DNA from: Solirubrobacterales bacterium
Lineage (GTDB): Bacteria > Actinomycetota > Thermoleophilia > Solirubrobacterales > Solirubrobacteraceae
Length of the DNA: 8,712 bases
Assembly: GCA_003244035.1 (NCBI GenBank)
Contig: QHBV01000238.1
Coordinates: forward strand, 2,948 to 11,659
Direction of reading: 5' to 3'
The translations under genes and the position numbers were made by a program. The notes beneath the pieces are model-generated. The model saw only the letters and a program-made list of their open reading frames with translations. It did no database searches and was not told where the DNA came from. This document shows, piece after piece, positions 1-6,193 of this stretch (the first letter of the stretch is position 1; every line of letters begins with the position of its first letter).

Positions 1-434
1 ATCCCGATGAACGCCAGCGCCGACCCGACGTTGATTATCGATCCCCGATCCCGCGGACGCATCCGCGCCAGCGCCGCCATGGTGCCCCACACCTGTCCCA
101 GAAACGTGACCTCGATCGCCCGCTGGAAGTCCGCCGGCTTGACCTCCCAGGACGGCGCGAACACCGTCGTCATCGCATCATTGACCCACACGTCGATCGA
201 CCCCAGCTCGTCCTCGATCCGGCTGGCCGCTGCATCGACCTGCTCAAACTGCGACACGTCAGTGGGGATCGCCAGCGCCCGGGTCCCGCCGGCCTGCACC
301 TCCTTGACGGCGGCGTCTAGGCCGCCCTCGCCGCGGGCCAGCAGCGCCACGTCGAACCCGCGCTCGGCGAACGCCCTGGCGGTCGCCCGCCCGACCCCTG
401 CCGATGCTCCTGTGACGACGGCAACTCGAGCCAT
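1..434 (-). CDS. Short-chain dehydrogenase/reductase, 3' end off the window
   Basis: Classical-type SDR oxidoreductase of unknown substrate, expected to use NAD(P)H in the cytoplasm. The 144 visible residues begin MARVAVVTGASAGVGRAT, with the Rossmann cofactor motif TGASAGVG at residues 8-15. D59-V60 fits the adenine-ring contact of the family. The usual NNAG motif reads NDAM at 85-88, a variant I associate with a subgroup of longer SDRs. N135-V136-G137-S138 supplies the probable catalytic serine. The YxxxK pair lies beyond the left edge, so catalytic competence cannot be checked. Two in-frame ATGs exist, at 443 and 434. An AGGAG (complement of 446-450) is only 2 bases from the first and 11 from the second, and the protein from 434 starts directly on the first beta strand, so I chose 434. 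It is divergent from the Mrp operon and no functional link is evident. Confidence 0.9.
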   Translation of the reverse strand, partial: MARVAVVTGASAGVGRATARAFAERGFDVALLARGEGGLDAAVKEVQAGGTRALAIPTDVSQFEQVDAAASRIEDELGSIDVWVNDAMTTVFAPSWEVKPADFQRAIEVTFLGQVWGTMAALARMRPRDRGSIINVGSALAFIG

Positions 435-657
435 GTCTGTCATCTCTCCTTTCGATGGCTGCCCGATCACTGGGGTACAGCACGCACCCAGCCGCTACGA
501 ACCTAGCGACACTGCGTCGTTCAAGACTCATCGGCTAACAAAAGGTCGGAGACCCGACAAGCCGACTGGCCGGTTCCGTCCGCACTGAGCCCTACGGTGC
601 AACCAGCTTGGCGGAAATGGCCTCGAGCCGCCAGCGCTATGCCGTGTACTTGCACCC
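435..657. other. Divergent intergenic spacer
   Basis: This spacer separates the leftward SDR gene from the rightward Mrp operon, so promoters for both should lie here. I found no pair of -35/-10 boxes convincing enough to annotate on either strand. It holds the SDR ribosome binding site at its left end and a nested inverted repeat at 531-565. No RNA gene or credible small protein was seen. Confidence 0.6.
531..565. repeat. Nested inverted repeat upstream of the SDR gene
   Basis: Two stems nest. The outer one is TCGGCT (531-536) with AGCCGA (560-565). The inner one is GTCGG (545-549) with CCGAC (554-558), around a 4-base loop. On the minus strand the inner hairpin is followed by CTTTTG, resembling a weak intrinsic terminator or attenuator in the SDR leader. 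On the plus strand there is no T-tract. The 8-versus-1 asymmetric internal loop makes the combined structure modest, and such short stems occur by chance in GC-rich DNA. Confidence 0.35.
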
Positions 658-1203
658 ATGACGCCTGCGCCGACAGCCTCATCGCGCTCATCGGGCCAAA
701 GCCCGGGACCGCAGGGATCCGCGATCGCGAGCTGCTGGCTGTCCTCGTGGCTGGCCTGCGCGGTGGTGTGGATGTGGCTGGAGGACACGGTCGTGCTGGC
801 AAATCTGATCGACGGCGCAGTGGCCGCGGTGATCGGTGCGACTGCCACCACGCTGGTGTACGCCGAGCGTCTGGTCGCCTTCGACCCGCAGGCCCGCTGG
901 GCGCTTAGGCTGTGGCGACCACTGGCCCAGTTCGGGCCTGACCTGCGGATGCTCGCGATAACTCTGCTGCGGGCGCTGCGCGGCGGCGAGCGAGCGCCGG
1001 GGGCGCTGCGGGCGGTTGACTTCATACCCACGGGTGGGCCGGGGGAGGTCGCTGCGCGCTGTGCGCTGGCGTGCGCGGTCGGCTCGTTTGCCCCCAATAC
1101 GATCGTGCTCGGCACCGAGGAGCGGCACGGGGTGATCCTGGTCCATCAGCTCGTCCCGCAGCCTGGCGATCGAGCGAGCGTCGACCCGCTGGGGCTGGGA
1201 TGA
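658..1203 (+). CDS. mnhE: Mrp/Mnh antiporter subunit E (MbhA-like)
   Basis: Small membrane subunit of the multisubunit Na+(cation)/H+ antiporter, 181 residues, close to the usual MnhE length of about 160-180. A hydrophilic N-terminus (1-22) precedes two membrane-spanning stretches (about 24-41 and 47-67). Near the C-terminus, residues 143-167 match the family hallmark, with SFAPNTIVLGTEERHGVILV followed by HQLVP, the S-x-x-P-x-T and LVH-L pattern of MnhE. It opens the operon and its stop codon overlaps the mnhF start (ATGA at 1200-1203). The start is uncertain. ATG 658 has no Shine-Dalgarno sequence, there is no usable in-frame start between 610 and 658, and the first 20 residues are unusually polar, so a later start or leaderless translation is possible. 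Confidence 0.82.
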   Translation: MTPAPTASSRSSGQSPGPQGSAIASCWLSSWLACAVVWMWLEDTVVLANLIDGAVAAVIGATATTLVYAERLVAFDPQARWALRLWRPLAQFGPDLRMLAITLLRALRGGERAPGALRAVDFIPTGGPGEVAARCALACAVGSFAPNTIVLGTEERHGVILVHQLVPQPGDRASVDPLGLG

Positions 1204-1454
1204 ACGAGTGGATCCTCGCCGCGGTGGTGCTGCTGATCGGCGGAGCCGCCCCGCTGGCGCTGGTGTGCGTGGTCAGCGAGGCGATGGAGGGCGTGGTGGC
1301 GCTCAGCCTGGCCGGTCTGATCTCCACGCTCGTGCTGCTGCTGCTGGCCGAGGGCTTTCACCGCCAGCCGTTCGTGGACCTGGCCGTGGCGCTGGCGGTG
1401 ATGTCGTTCATCGGGTCCGTCGCGTTCATCCGGTTTCTCGAGCGCGAGCTTTAG
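1200..1454 (+). CDS. mnhF: Mrp/Mnh antiporter subunit F (MbhB-like)
   Basis: An 84-residue, three-helix membrane protein matching subunit F of Mrp antiporters (MbhB in archaeal Mbh complexes) in size and plan. Helices fall at about 4-25, 30-50 and 57-78. The VVALSLAGLIS stretch (32-42) corresponds to the family's conserved V-V-A-L-D-x-x-S segment after helix 1. The ending ALAVMSFIGSVAFIRFLE (67-84 region) matches the L-S-F-x-G-T-V-A-F-x-R-Y-L signature. The start is fixed by the ATGA overlap with mnhE, implying translational coupling. The Asp usual in VALD is Ser here. In the complex the subunit is structural; its individual catalytic role is not established. Confidence 0.88.
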   Translation: MNEWILAAVVLLIGGAAPLALVCVVSEAMEGVVALSLAGLISTLVLLLLAEGFHRQPFVDLAVALAVMSFIGSVAFIRFLEREL

Positions 1455-1490
1455 ATCGGATGCTCGCCCCATCGAGGACCGAGGCGAGAC

Positions 1491-1808
1491 GTGGTGGGTG
1501 ACGTGATCGTCGCGGTGCTGTTGATCGTCGGGGTCACGCTGGAGCTGTTCTGCGTGCTGGGCGTGGTGGTGATGCGCGGCGCGATGGCCCGCCTGCACTA
1601 CGCCAGTCCGGCCAGCGTCGGCGCATTGCTGATCGGCGTGGCGATCGGCGTCCGCGAGGGCTTCTCGCTGATCGCCAACAAGGCGCTGCTGATCGGCGTC
1701 TTCTTCGTGTTGACCGCGCCCGTCCTCGCCCACGTCACCGCGCGGGCGGCGCGGATCCGCGAGCACGGGGAGCTAGACAGCCCGGCGCCGGAGGAGCCGG
1801 CGAAATGA
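1491..1808 (+). CDS. mnhG: Mrp/Mnh antiporter subunit G (MbhC-like)
   Basis: Subunit G of the antiporter, 105 residues, three predicted helices (about 4-25, 41-54 and 62-84). The segment around residues 22-41, VLGVVVMRGAMARLHYASPA, corresponds to the conserved G-x-x-G-x-x-R-x-x-D-x-Y-x-R-L-H-A-x-x-K of MnhG. R-L-H is kept, while the usual Lys of the A-x-x-K pattern is lost (SPAS). The hydrophilic tail after residue 90 is rich in Glu and Pro. I chose GTG 1491 because GAGG at 1481-1484 stands 6 bases upstream; GTG 1494 is a close alternative. The 36-base gap after mnhF is the only real spacer inside the operon. The stop codon overlaps the next start (ATGA at 1805-1808). Confidence 0.87.
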   Translation: MVGDVIVAVLLIVGVTLELFCVLGVVVMRGAMARLHYASPASVGALLIGVAIGVREGFSLIANKALLIGVFFVLTAPVLAHVTARAARIREHGELDSPAPEEPAK

Positions 1809-2065
1809 ACGTGCTGGTGGCCAGCGCCCTGATCCTGGTCGCGCTGGGCGGAACCGCGGTGGTGATCTGCCGCGACCCGTTGCGCCAAGCGATCGTCTCG
1901 GGCGCCTTCGGCCTGCTGCTGGCGATCTTGTTCTTCGTCTTTCAGGCGCCCGACGTGGCGCTGTCGGAGATCGTGGTCGGCACGATCGGCGTGCCGGTGA
2001 TGATCCTACTGGCGCTCGCCAAGCTCCAGCAGCACCGTGGCGAGACCCCGGAGATCGATCAGTGA
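1805..2065 (+). CDS. MbhD-like subunit (DUF4040; part of MrpA C-terminal region)
   Basis: An 86-residue membrane protein with three hydrophobic segments (about 3-21, 28-46 and 52-73). It carries QAPDVALSEIVVGT at residues 47-60, the signature of the MbhD/DUF4040 domain that in classical MrpA follows the NuoL-like core. The acidic E55 in this helix is the family's conserved glutamate, proposed for ion conduction in Mrp and Mbh structures. Here it is a free-standing protein, as in archaeal Mbh and Mrp complexes. GGAGGAG at 1790-1796 is placed 8 bases before the ATG. The end overlaps the next gene (GTGA at 2062-2065). Confidence 0.85.
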   Translation: MNVLVASALILVALGGTAVVICRDPLRQAIVSGAFGLLLAILFFVFQAPDVALSEIVVGTIGVPVMILLALAKLQQHRGETPEIDQ

Positions 2066-2859
2066 GCCCGCGCGGCCGGCTGACGCTGTTCGGGCTCGGA
2101 GCAATGGGGCTCGCGGTTCTGCTCGTCCACGGCCTCGCTGGCCTGCCGGACTTCGGTCATTTTCACGGGGTCTACGGGCTGCTGCTGGCCCACGTCGCGG
2201 TCCCGGAGCGCCAGGCCACCGACATCGTCAACAGCATCACCTATGACTACCGGGGGGTGGACACGATGGGCGAGGAGTTCATCCTGTTCGCCTCGGCGAT
2301 CGGCCTGGTGATCGTGCTCCGGCAGCTGCGCGGCGAGCACCGGGGCGAGCAGGCCGACGAGGACAAGAGTCAGGATGCCGACGAGAGGCGCGGGCAGCTC
2401 GCGTCCGCAGACCGCCGGCACAGCGAGGCCAGCGTCGCCCTGCGCCTGCTCGGCCTGGTGCTCGTCGGTCCGGTGCTGGTGCTGGGCGTCTACTTCGCCA
2501 GCCAGGGTCAGCTGACCCCAGGTGGGGGCTTTCAGGGCGGGGTAATCTTGGCCGCCGCGCTGATCCTGGTCTACCTGGCCGGGCGCTATCTGGCGATGGC
2601 CCGGCTGCGCCCGATCCCGCTGGTCGAGCTGGCCGAGGGTCTCGGCTCCGCGGGCTACGCGGCGATCGGGGTGGGCGGCCTGATCGCCGGCTCGAAGTTC
2701 CTGCTGAACTTCCTGCCCCAGGGATCGATGAGCAACCTGCTCTCGGGCGGGACGATCGCGCTGCTCAGCGCCGTGGTCGGGGTGGAGGTCGCCGGGGCGT
2801 TCACGCTGGTGTTCGCCGAGTTCATGGACCAGCGACTGCTGACCGGAGGCCAGCGGTGA
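2062..2859 (+). CDS. mnhB: MbhE-MnhB fusion antiporter subunit
   Basis: Two-domain membrane protein of 265 residues. Residues 1-88 resemble MbhE / the last part of MrpA: one N-terminal helix (8-27), a periplasmic-type loop, then the signature YRGVDTMGEEFILFASAIGL at 63-82, which matches the R-x-x-D-T-x-G-E motif. A charged linker (about 89-122) with many Glu, Asp, Arg and Lys residues follows. Residues 124-260 are MnhB: four helices with the hallmark TPGGGFQGGVILAAALIL at 152-169. Stand-alone MnhB is usually about 140 residues, which fits the second half. GTG 2062 overlaps the previous stop and has GGAG at 2050-2053, 8 bases upstream. Its stop overlaps mnhC (GTGA at 2856-2859). It should sit beside the MbhD-like and MnhC subunits in the complex. 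Confidence 0.87.
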   Translation: MSPRGRLTLFGLGAMGLAVLLVHGLAGLPDFGHFHGVYGLLLAHVAVPERQATDIVNSITYDYRGVDTMGEEFILFASAIGLVIVLRQLRGEHRGEQADEDKSQDADERRGQLASADRRHSEASVALRLLGLVLVGPVLVLGVYFASQGQLTPGGGFQGGVILAAALILVYLAGRYLAMARLRPIPLVELAEGLGSAGYAAIGVGGLIAGSKFLLNFLPQGSMSNLLSGGTIALLSAVVGVEVAGAFTLVFAEFMDQRLLTGGQR

Positions 2860-3199
2860 GCTTTCTGGCCTACGCGGTCGCGGCGTGGCTGCTGCTGATC
2901 GGTCTCTACGGCGTGGTCTCCAGCCGCAACCTGCTGCACCTGATCCTGTGCCTGTCGGTGGTGCAGGCCTCCACCTACGTGCTGCTCTTGGCGATCGGCT
3001 ACCGCACCGGCGCCGAGCGCCGGTGTTCGCCGACATCCCGCTCAAGACGCCGGTCGTCGACCCGGTGGTCCAGTCGCTGACCCTGACCGACGTTGTGGTG
3101 GAGGCGACCGTCACCGCCCTGCTGCTGGCGCTGGCGCTGCAGGCCCACAAGCGCTTCGGAACCGTCGATCCCGACGAGATCGCCTCGCTGACCGGGTGA
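2856..3199 (+). pseudogene. mnhC: Mrp/Mnh antiporter subunit C (NuoK-like), frameshifted
   Basis: NuoK-like subunit C. From GTG 2856 (canonical GGAGG at 2845-2849, 6-base spacing) the frame reads two helices including NLLHLILCLSVVQASTYVLL (residues 25-44), typical of MnhC. After about R55 (codon 3018-3020) it enters an Arg/Ser-rich nonsense tail and stops at 3080. The expected second half, with DPVVQSLTLTDVVVEATVTA and the final helix, continues in the frame reached by adding one base near 3020-3021, ending at TGA 3197-3199. Restoring one C there gives 114 residues, the normal family length. Both halves are well conserved and the neighbours are intact, so a sequencing or assembly deletion in a GC run, or a very recent mutation, is likeliest. 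The restored end overlaps the mnhD start (GTGA at 3196-3199). Confidence 0.85.
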
Positions 3200-5037
3200 T
3201 CTCCAGCCTGTTTCCGGCGCTGCCGGTGGCGGTGCCATTCCTGGGGGCCGGACTACTGGCAGCCACCCAGTCGCTGCGCCGGCGGCTGCTGGCCGAGGCG
3301 ATCGCGCTCGCCGCCGCGGTCGCCAGCACAGGGGTGTGCGTGATCGACCTGATCCTGGCGGTGCGTCACGGCGACGCCGCGACCTGGTTCGGCGGATGGC
3401 AGCCCCGCCACGGAGTAGCGATCGGGGTCTCGTTCACGATCGATCCGCTCGGGGCCGGGCTGGCCGTGTTCGTCGGCGTGCTGACGGTCGCCGCGATGGT
3501 GTTCTCCTGGCGGCACTTCGAGTCGGTGGGGCACGTGTTCCCGGCCCTGCTGCTGGTGTTCATGGCCGCGATGATCGGCTTTAGCCTGAGCGGAGACATC
3601 TTCAACCTGTTCGTGTTCTTCGAGCTGATGTCGATCGCGGGGATCGGGCTGACCTGCCACCGCCCCGACGAGGGCGCGCCGATCCAGGGAGCGCTGAACT
3701 TCGCGATCACCAACGCGATCGGCGGATTTCTCGTGCTGATCGGAATCGCGCTCCTCTACGGTCGCTCGGGCGCGCTGAACCTCGCCCAGATCGGCGCCGC
3801 GCTGGACGGGCATCGCGCCGACGGGCTGGTGCTGGTCTCCTTCGGGCTGATCGCGTCCGGGTTCTTCGTCAAGGCGGCGGTGGTGCCACTTCACTTCTGG
3901 CTCGCCGACGCCTACGCCACCGCCCCCACCCCGGTCTGCATCCTGTTCGCCGGGGTGATGTCAGAGCTCGGGCTCTACGCCGTGGCGCGCATCTACTGGA
4001 TCGTCTACGCCGGCGCGCTCGGAAGCCACCAGGAGGCCCTGAGGACGATCCTGCTCACCGCCGGCGCGGTAACCGCGCTGGTAGGGGCGACGATGTGCTT
4101 GCTTCAGCGCCATCTCAAGCGGATGCTCGCGTTCGCCACGATCAGCTACGTCGGGCTGTTCCTGATCGGGATCGCGCTGCTCGACGCCGGTGGTGTGGCT
4201 GGCACGGCGATCTACGTCGTCTCCGACGGACTGGTCAAAGCGTCGCTGTTCGTGTGCGTCGGGATCCTCCAGCACCGACACTCGCGGGTGGACGAGCACG
4301 GCCTGCGCGGGCTCGGACGCAACCTACCGTTCACCGGGATCGTGTTCTTCCTCGGAGCGCTGGCCCTAGCCGCCATGCCCCCGTTCGGCACCTTCTTGGG
4401 AAAGGCGACAATCGAGGACGCCGCCCTGCAGCAGGGGTACCCCTGGGTGCCCGCCCTGATCACCCTCGCCGAGATCCTCACCGCCGCCGCCGTGGTCAGA
4501 GCAGCCGCACGCGTGTTCCTCGGCTGGGGACCAGAACGCGCAAGCGAGGGCAGCACCGATAGCCGAGCCGACAAGGAGACCAGCCAGGAGACCGAGGGAT
4601 CCAGCTACCAAACGCCCGCGGTGCTGTGGCTACCCGCGGTGGCGCTGCTGCTCGCCGGGCTCGCCGTCGGGATCGTCCCCGGAGTCGAGCACGCCGCCCA
4701 AGCCGCCGCGGCGCGGTTCGTCAATCGCCAGGGGTACATCGCGGCCGTCCTGCATAGCTCCCGGCCCGCTGCCGCGTCGATCGGCAGCGTGACCAGCCCA
4801 ACCGTCGGCGACTACCTCTACGCGGTCGGCTCGTCACTCGGCGCGCTGATGCTCGGCCTCGGCGCCCTGCTCCTCCATCGCTCACCCCGGCATCCCCACG
4901 GGCTCATCACCCGCCGAGCCAGAGCGGCCGCGGCCGGGATCCGCGGCCTGCACAGCGGACATCCCGGCGACTACGTCGCCTGGGTTACCGCCGGCACAGC
5001 GATCCTCACCGGGGCATTCGCGCTCGCCCTGCGCTGA
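3196..5037 (+). CDS. mnhD: Mrp/Mnh antiporter subunit D (NuoL/M/N-type, MbhH-like)
   Basis: Large proton- or cation-translocating subunit, 613 residues and many helices, of the family that includes NuoL/M/N and MrpA/D. Key membrane residues are present: E143 in FNLFVFFELMSI (the TM5 glutamate), K226 in GFFVKAAVVPLHFWLADAY with H233 (the TM7 lysine region), K308 in QRHLKRMLAFATISYVG, K348 in SDGLVKASLF, and K403 in FGTFLGKATI (the TM12 position, Lys in MrpD-like proteins). MnhD is usually about 490-500 residues. This one has a polar insert (about 447-474, rich in Glu, Ser and Lys), then extra hydrophobic segments (478-495, 540-560 and 594-612) with a basic stretch between the last two. GTG 3196 overlaps the restored mnhC stop. 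As no MrpA core is encoded here, it is the operon's only antiporter-like core subunit. Confidence 0.93.
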   Translation: MISSLFPALPVAVPFLGAGLLAATQSLRRRLLAEAIALAAAVASTGVCVIDLILAVRHGDAATWFGGWQPRHGVAIGVSFTIDPLGAGLAVFVGVLTVAAMVFSWRHFESVGHVFPALLLVFMAAMIGFSLSGDIFNLFVFFELMSIAGIGLTCHRPDEGAPIQGALNFAITNAIGGFLVLIGIALLYGRSGALNLAQIGAALDGHRADGLVLVSFGLIASGFFVKAAVVPLHFWLADAYATAPTPVCILFAGVMSELGLYAVARIYWIVYAGALGSHQEALRTILLTAGAVTALVGATMCLLQRHLKRMLAFATISYVGLFLIGIALLDAGGVAGTAIYVVSDGLVKASLFVCVGILQHRHSRVDEHGLRGLGRNLPFTGIVFFLGALALAAMPPFGTFLGKATIEDAALQQGYPWVPALITLAEILTAAAVVRAAARVFLGWGPERASEGSTDSRADKETSQETEGSSYQTPAVLWLPAVALLLAGLAVGIVPGVEHAAQAAAARFVNRQGYIAAVLHSSRPAAASIGSVTSPTVGDYLYAVGSSLGALMLGLGALLLHRSPRHPHGLITRRARAAAAGIRGLHSGHPGDYVAWVTAGTAILTGAFALALR

Positions 5038-5047
5038 GACGAGTCCT

Positions 5048-5084
5048 GCGCGCGATGGCCTTCTCAAGCGTGGGGATCGCGCGC
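5048..5084 (+). terminator. Hairpin after the Mrp operon, probable terminator
   Basis: GCGCGCGAT at 5048-5056 and ATCGCGCGC at 5076-5084 form a perfect 9-bp inverted repeat around a 19-base loop, starting 10 bases after the mnhD stop. No T-tract follows on either strand, so it is at best an L-shaped terminator or an RNA 3'-end stabiliser. Its place between convergent genes supports a termination role, possibly for both strands. Confidence 0.5.
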
Positions 5085-5318
5085 CTTCTCAGCGGCTTGT
5101 AGGCGCACCTGCGCGGGCGAGGTCCTGTTCAAGCTGGACTCGAAGCCGCTACTCGGCGTCGAGCGGTGCTTGCGCGCGACCGCACGCGACTTCTGCGCCG
5201 TGGCAGCGTCGCGCTGTTGGCCGAGCCCGCACGAGAGCTCGGGGATGGGCGTCCGGGCCATTCGCCAATGTCGCGTCCCGTGCCGAGGCTCGGAGGGTTG
5301 CCGTCGGCGATCGACTCC
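5085..5318. other. Convergent intergenic stretch without recognised content
   Basis: This lies between the Mrp operon hairpin and the end of the leftward methyltransferase gene. Short open frames exist on both strands, but none has a ribosome binding site, a recognisable domain or a conserved-looking sequence. GCCTTCTCA followed by an AGCG-like end occurs twice (5058-5070 and 5083-5095), once inside the hairpin loop and once just after it. I see no RNA gene or mobile element end here. Confidence 0.5.
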
Positions 5319-5999
5319 CTATCGCCAATCGTTTGGCTCGATCCGTTCGACTTTCGCCAGCCAGGCAGGTGCGCCCTCGGAGGCGAACCTTGCCTGGAGC
5401 CGCTCCGGGCTGACTGAGACGATGCTCCATCCGGAACCTGGTGTGAACGGCGCGCTCAATTCGTGCCGGCTGACGGGATGCGGGCTGGCGGTCTCGGGAT
5501 CGGCGTCGCTGAAGCAGAGGAGATAAAGGTACGCGCCGGGCCTGGTCACGGATGCCAGGCTCGCGACGTAGTCTCGCCGCTCGTCGTTGTCCAAGGCATG
5601 AAACAAGGCGCAGTCGAGCACCGTGTCGAACACTCGGTCCAGAGGATCGAGGTTCAGGGCGTCGGCGACGATGAACTCGGCGTCAAGCCCGCGCGCCGCG
5701 GCACTCTCGCGTGCGATCGACACCGCCGTCTCAGCTACGTCCACCCCGAGGATGTGCAGCCCACGGGCGGCGACGTGAAGGGCGTTGTCGCCCGTCCCGC
5801 ACCCTGCGTCGAGCACCGCGCCGCCGAACGCGCCCGCGCTGGCCAGACGCACTACCGCCGGTTGTGGTGCTCCGATGTCCCAAGGGGCCGGGCCATCACG
5901 GTACGACGCATCCCAGGGCTGGGCCGCATGCCGCTCATGACTGGTCGGGCGCCGCCCGCCATACGGATCATCGGCTCGGAGTCCTGTCTGGTTCGACAT
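5319..5999 (-). CDS. Class I SAM-dependent methyltransferase
   Basis: Cytoplasmic methyltransferase of 226 residues, substrate unknown. Motif I is VLDAGCGTGDNALHVAARG at 62-80, the SAM-binding glycine loop. D87 in LGVDVAE is the acidic residue that binds the ribose hydroxyls. VADAL at 111-115 and FDTVLDCALFHAL at 124-136 are motifs II/III, followed by RPGAYLYLLCFSD (153-165). The N-terminal region has WDASYRDGPAPWDIGAPQP (29-47), a substrate-side lead-in that I associate with thiopurine-methyltransferase-like and related small-molecule enzymes. An exact family is not assignable. ATG 5999 is preceded by GAGG (complement of 6004-6007). The frame stays open far upstream, but that part is antisense noise over the neighbouring reductase gene. 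A 194-base gap separates it from that gene, so it may have its own promoter; none was convincing. Confidence 0.9.
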   Translation of the reverse strand: MSNQTGLRADDPYGGRRPTSHERHAAQPWDASYRDGPAPWDIGAPQPAVVRLASAGAFGGAVLDAGCGTGDNALHVAARGLHILGVDVAETAVSIARESAAARGLDAEFIVADALNLDPLDRVFDTVLDCALFHALDNDERRDYVASLASVTRPGAYLYLLCFSDADPETASPHPVSRHELSAPFTPGSGWSIVSVSPERLQARFASEGAPAWLAKVERIEPNDWR

Positions 6000-6193
6000 A
6001 CCACCTCGTCGTGACTGGTATTGGTGAGCCCGATCATCGCAGGACCAGCGCCCGGCACCCGTGCGCGAGATGAGACATGAGCAGGTCTCCCGCGGCAGTC
6101 GCTCGAACTCCTGGTCCTCGCCCCAGATGCGAGACCGCGCCCCAGGTTCGCGGCGTTGCTCCTGAAACCCCTCCAGTCCGACACCGCGCCAAG

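Noticed and set aside
3015..3026. Programmed -1 ribosomal frameshifting in mnhC
   Set aside because: There is no slippery heptamer of the X-XXY-YYZ kind at the junction and no obvious stimulatory element; a missing base explains it more simply.
2059..3150. A 363-codon open frame on the minus strand across the mnhB fusion and mnhC genes
   Set aside because: It is antisense to clearly recognisable antiporter genes, is rich in Arg, Gln, Asp and His as expected of reversed membrane-protein codons, and has no domain.
658..5037. Membrane-bound hydrogenase or other complex-I-like redox enzyme
   Set aside because: Only the antiporter module is present. No large or small hydrogenase subunit, ferredoxin-like subunit or NuoH-like subunit is encoded before or after it in this window.
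5125..5155. tRNA T-arm-like TTCGAGTCC on the minus strand
   Set aside because: The flanking bases do not form a T-stem closed by the usual G-C pair, and no acceptor or anticodon arms are visible nearby.
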